From assembly GCA_018398765.1 (NCBI GenBank), contig JAHBMJ010002180.1, positions 1-21,521 of the forward strand: a DNA stretch of 21,521 nucleotides. Reading direction: 5' to 3'. The DNA comes from Chromera velia (taxonomy: Eukaryota; Sar; Chromeraceae). Below are positions 19,107 through 21,521 of this stretch, piece after piece. The position numbers and the translations under genes are program-made. The notes under the pieces are model-generated. The model was not told the DNA's origin. It searched no databases and was given only the letters and a program-made list of their open reading frames with translations. Positions within the stretch are counted from its first letter, which is position 1. The number at the start of each line of letters is the position of its first letter.

Positions 19107-21327
19107 CTATGGATCCACCGATGAGGGGGCCTGCTGCAGTACAGAGTCAGGAGCTGGACGAAACTGAGAGACAACGACGCTGCCTGACAGGCTGACACCC
19201 CTTCCCTCTCCTACTACTCCCGCTGCTGCCGCTAGCAGTGCTGCTCCAGACCCTGCAGCTGTGTTCAAGGAATCCGCTTCTTTCACTGGCTGCCAGTAGA
19301 CGTCCAGTAGAGAAGCAAGCGGTGGGAATCCGTTTGCTCGATCCTCGGACTGTGTGCAGTAAGAGAATGAGGGAGCATAAGATTTGACAACGTTTCTTAT
19401 ACATGCGAGGGATCTGTGCATTTACTTTGAATGTCGGGACGACCGGTCTGGAGGTTGCAAGGTAGTGAAAAACGTGGCTCTCAGACCATCAAATTTAGAC
19501 ATATCTAGGAAGGAAGGGGAAAGGAGCAAGAGAAAGGCACTCACCGTCGGGTTTTCCTTGATGGGATCCGTTTCCTTCTGCTGGAGGAGGGGCTCCGTGG
19601 GGTTTCTGCATGCAGTGGCATACAGACCCGCATCAGGGTACGACGTGCATCTGTTTTCTTGCTAAGCATCCATCTTTTGGTCTGATCATCCTTTCTGTGG
19701 TAAAGATGAGAGAACGTGATCACACACTGTCAGGCCTTTATATGTACAGAGTTTGAGACTGAAGAAAAAGAGAGAGAAGGGAAAAAAGAATGGATGGATG
19801 GATGGATGGATAGACAGATGGACAGAAAAAGAAATAAATGGAATTCAATGGAAGAAAAAAGGGAGGGGAAGACAGAGGAAGAAAGGGGTATAGGCAGGCG
19901 TGTCGATCATCAGACACATTCATAAAAGAAAGAATAGGAGAAAAGGTCTTTCAAATTACGGGCCGGGGCAGGCGTGCGGTACCGTGCGGAGAAGCAGAAA
20001 ATATATTTGATGCATATTGACTTTGAGGCATCCAGGGAAAAGAAGGAGATAGATGCAGAAAACGGTCAAAATCTCCATTCAATTTGGCGGAGACTGACTC
20101 ACATGTCATGATTCAGAGGTTCGGCCTTCCCTTCTCTTTCCAGCAACGCCGCCTTGTCTGCTTGTGCCGCTCTTCTCGCCGTCTCAAGGGCGGCCACCGG
20201 ACGAAAGGTTCTCCGAACGTGATCGAAAAGAGGTTCTACTTTTTTCTGCAGATAGCAAACACATAAGCAAGCATAAGAATTGTGCACAGGACTTTCCTAG
20301 AGATCTTGCGGCGTAAAATTGGCTGGAGGTGATCATGATTCAGTGTGCCTATACAGAATCAACAGAAACGATAAACCACAAGGAAACCAAAGAACAAGGC
20401 AACAAAACAAGCAGAGTGTCAGGCTAGGTGTCAGAACTCTCTCTTTTTCTCTCTATGCATCTCAATCTCCCTCTCAGCCCCCTTCTTTTCTGGTCATATT
20501 TGCGTATGTGTGCGTGTCAGTTTCTGTCAGTAAAAGCTGCGACGATTGAGGACAATGTGTATGTACTTGTTCCATCTCACCTTGCGCTCCTCCGACACTT
20601 CTGGCGTCGGTATATCAGGATGGAAGGGGATGACATCGTCTTAGTTCACGGTCTGAATCTCTCCCTCACCTTCTTGCCTGCATCAGAGAAAAGCGGATCA
20701 AATACGTAAACACTTAATTCTTGTCTACCCATTAGCGAGTGATATCTGGGTGTGTCTGTCTAGAGATTCAGAAAAGGGCATGAATGTCTGGTAAAAAGGG
20801 CATCAGAGGGTGATTCTGGATGATGAAAATAAGATTAAGTCAGCTGCTTATCCATCGAATGTTGCTGCGTACGTGCGTATTGACTGCTCCTGTAAGTTCA
20901 GAGTCAGAATTTCTATTTTGTGACAATTGCTTTGGATATCTGCTCACACAAGGACTATTGCATGCATACTAACGCTTGTACAACGCGCCCTCCCATCCCC
21001 TCCCAGCCTCTTGACCAAGATTTGATGCTTGCGTGTCTTGTCTTTTCGTGTCTGTACATCTGATCGGTGAAAGCAAAGTCGAAGAATGTCTTGACGTATG
21101 CAGTTACGAACTCATACGGCAACCGACCGCTCAGCATCAGGTCCTTCGCCTCTCTTCAGAATACACACGGAGATGTCCCAGCAGGATGCAGACGGCTCAA
21201 TTCTGGACAACTCCGAGGCATCGTACATTGCGAGCCCCTCTTCACCCTCCTTTTTCTTCCTCCTCCTCTCGCCCTCCAGTCTTGCGACCTCCTCCAAGTC
21301 AAGAGTGCATATTCGAACCTTCACGAC
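19107..21327 (-). CDS. Multi-exon gene of unknown function, possibly degenerate
   Basis: Exon-like blocks on the minus strand: 21327 to about 21150 (phase-0 acceptor TTTCTCTTTGCAG; VVKVRICTLDLEEVARLEGE), a block ending at 21058 (AKDLMLSGRLPYEFVTAYVK), 20677-20581 (PFHPDIPTPEVSEERK), 20245-20103 (KKVEPLFDHVRRTFRPVAAL), 19650-19545 (CTSYPDAGLYATACRNP) and 19349-19107 (SEDRANGFPPLASLLDVYWQ, stop TAG). The four junctions after 21058 all agree in phase and have good donors (GTGAGA, GTGAGT, GTGAGT). Two problems: the frame changes once between about 21300 and 21150 at a point I cannot place, and block 20677-20581 has an in-frame TAA at 20643-20641. The 5' part may lie beyond 21327. No motif or family recognised; it may continue into 18653-18210. 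Confidence 0.4.
19790..19810. repeat. (TGGA)5 microsatellite
   Basis: Short perfect tetranucleotide run in a gene-poor intron-like stretch; same unit as the ATGG repeat at 3601. Confidence 0.9.
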
Positions 21328-21444
21328 CTGCAAAGAGAAAGGACGTGAAGAGATCCAATGAGAAACCGACAAACACTCTGGTACGTCCATCTGCAGAATG
21401 AGCTTCTGCAAACCCAAAGTCAGTTTAGTATAAACACATATATA

Positions 21445-21521
21445 CACACACACACACACACACATACATACACACACACACACACAGAGGGGGGGGGCGC
21501 GGGGGGGGGGGGGGGGGGGGG
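21445..21521. repeat. (CA)n microsatellite and terminal poly-G
   Basis: A CA repeat with two CATA interruptions runs to about 21486 and is followed by an almost pure G run to the last base. The run ends the window and is probably where the assembly or read quality failed. Confidence 0.85.

Noticed and set aside
19107-20643. Stop-codon reassignment (TAA/TAG read as an amino acid) to explain interrupted exons
   Set aside because: trmK has no internal TAA or TAG in 579 codons and ends in TAA; the bS21m-like and four-TM genes end in TGA. Local decay or sequence error is simpler.

Overview
The window looks like a draft contig from a nuclear eukaryotic genome. Several genes are split by GT..AG introns of about 200-900 bases. 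There are no bacterial-style operons, and microsatellites and transposon remains are abundant. The best gene encodes a bacterial-type tRNA methyltransferase whose N-terminus has a signal peptide followed by a basic segment beginning at a Phe. That leader is typical of proteins sent to a complex (secondary) plastid, so the host is probably an alga with a secondary plastid. A chromerid such as Chromera velia is my guess; this is inference, not proof.

Layout. 1-2676: a frameshifted, probably dead coding block on the minus strand (473-1516) and AT-rich DNA without genes. 2677-4242 (minus): a two-exon gene with a mitochondrial-type leader and a stretch resembling ribosomal protein bS21, plus a long C-terminal extension. 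4707-8422 (plus): a six-exon TrmK-family tRNA (adenine-N1)-methyltransferase; all five splice junctions agree in phase. It is divergent from the bS21-like gene, with 464 bases between the two start codons. 8423-10362: no gene that I can support. 10363-11311 (minus): a four-transmembrane protein broken by three apparent frameshifts. 11530-14440 (plus): a six-exon gene with a mitochondrial-type leader and a helical, repeat-like middle; it is divergent from the four-transmembrane gene. Its fourth intron holds a compound minisatellite. 14441-15311: AT-rich spacer. 15316-17791: a compact LTR element with two ~455-base direct repeats and a 4-5-base target duplication. 18210-21327 (minus): exon-like blocks that join in phase over several junctions but are interrupted by in-frame stops. 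The window ends in a CA repeat and a poly-G run, probably a sequence-quality artefact.

The common theme is organelle translation and expression: a plastid-directed tRNA modifier, a mitochondrial ribosomal-protein-like gene and another protein with a mitochondrial-type leader. They are separate nuclear genes, not a co-transcribed system. I found no defence system, CRISPR array, rRNA or tRNA gene. Several apparent frameshifts lie at or beside homopolymers (G7, G8), which suggests base-level errors in the assembly.
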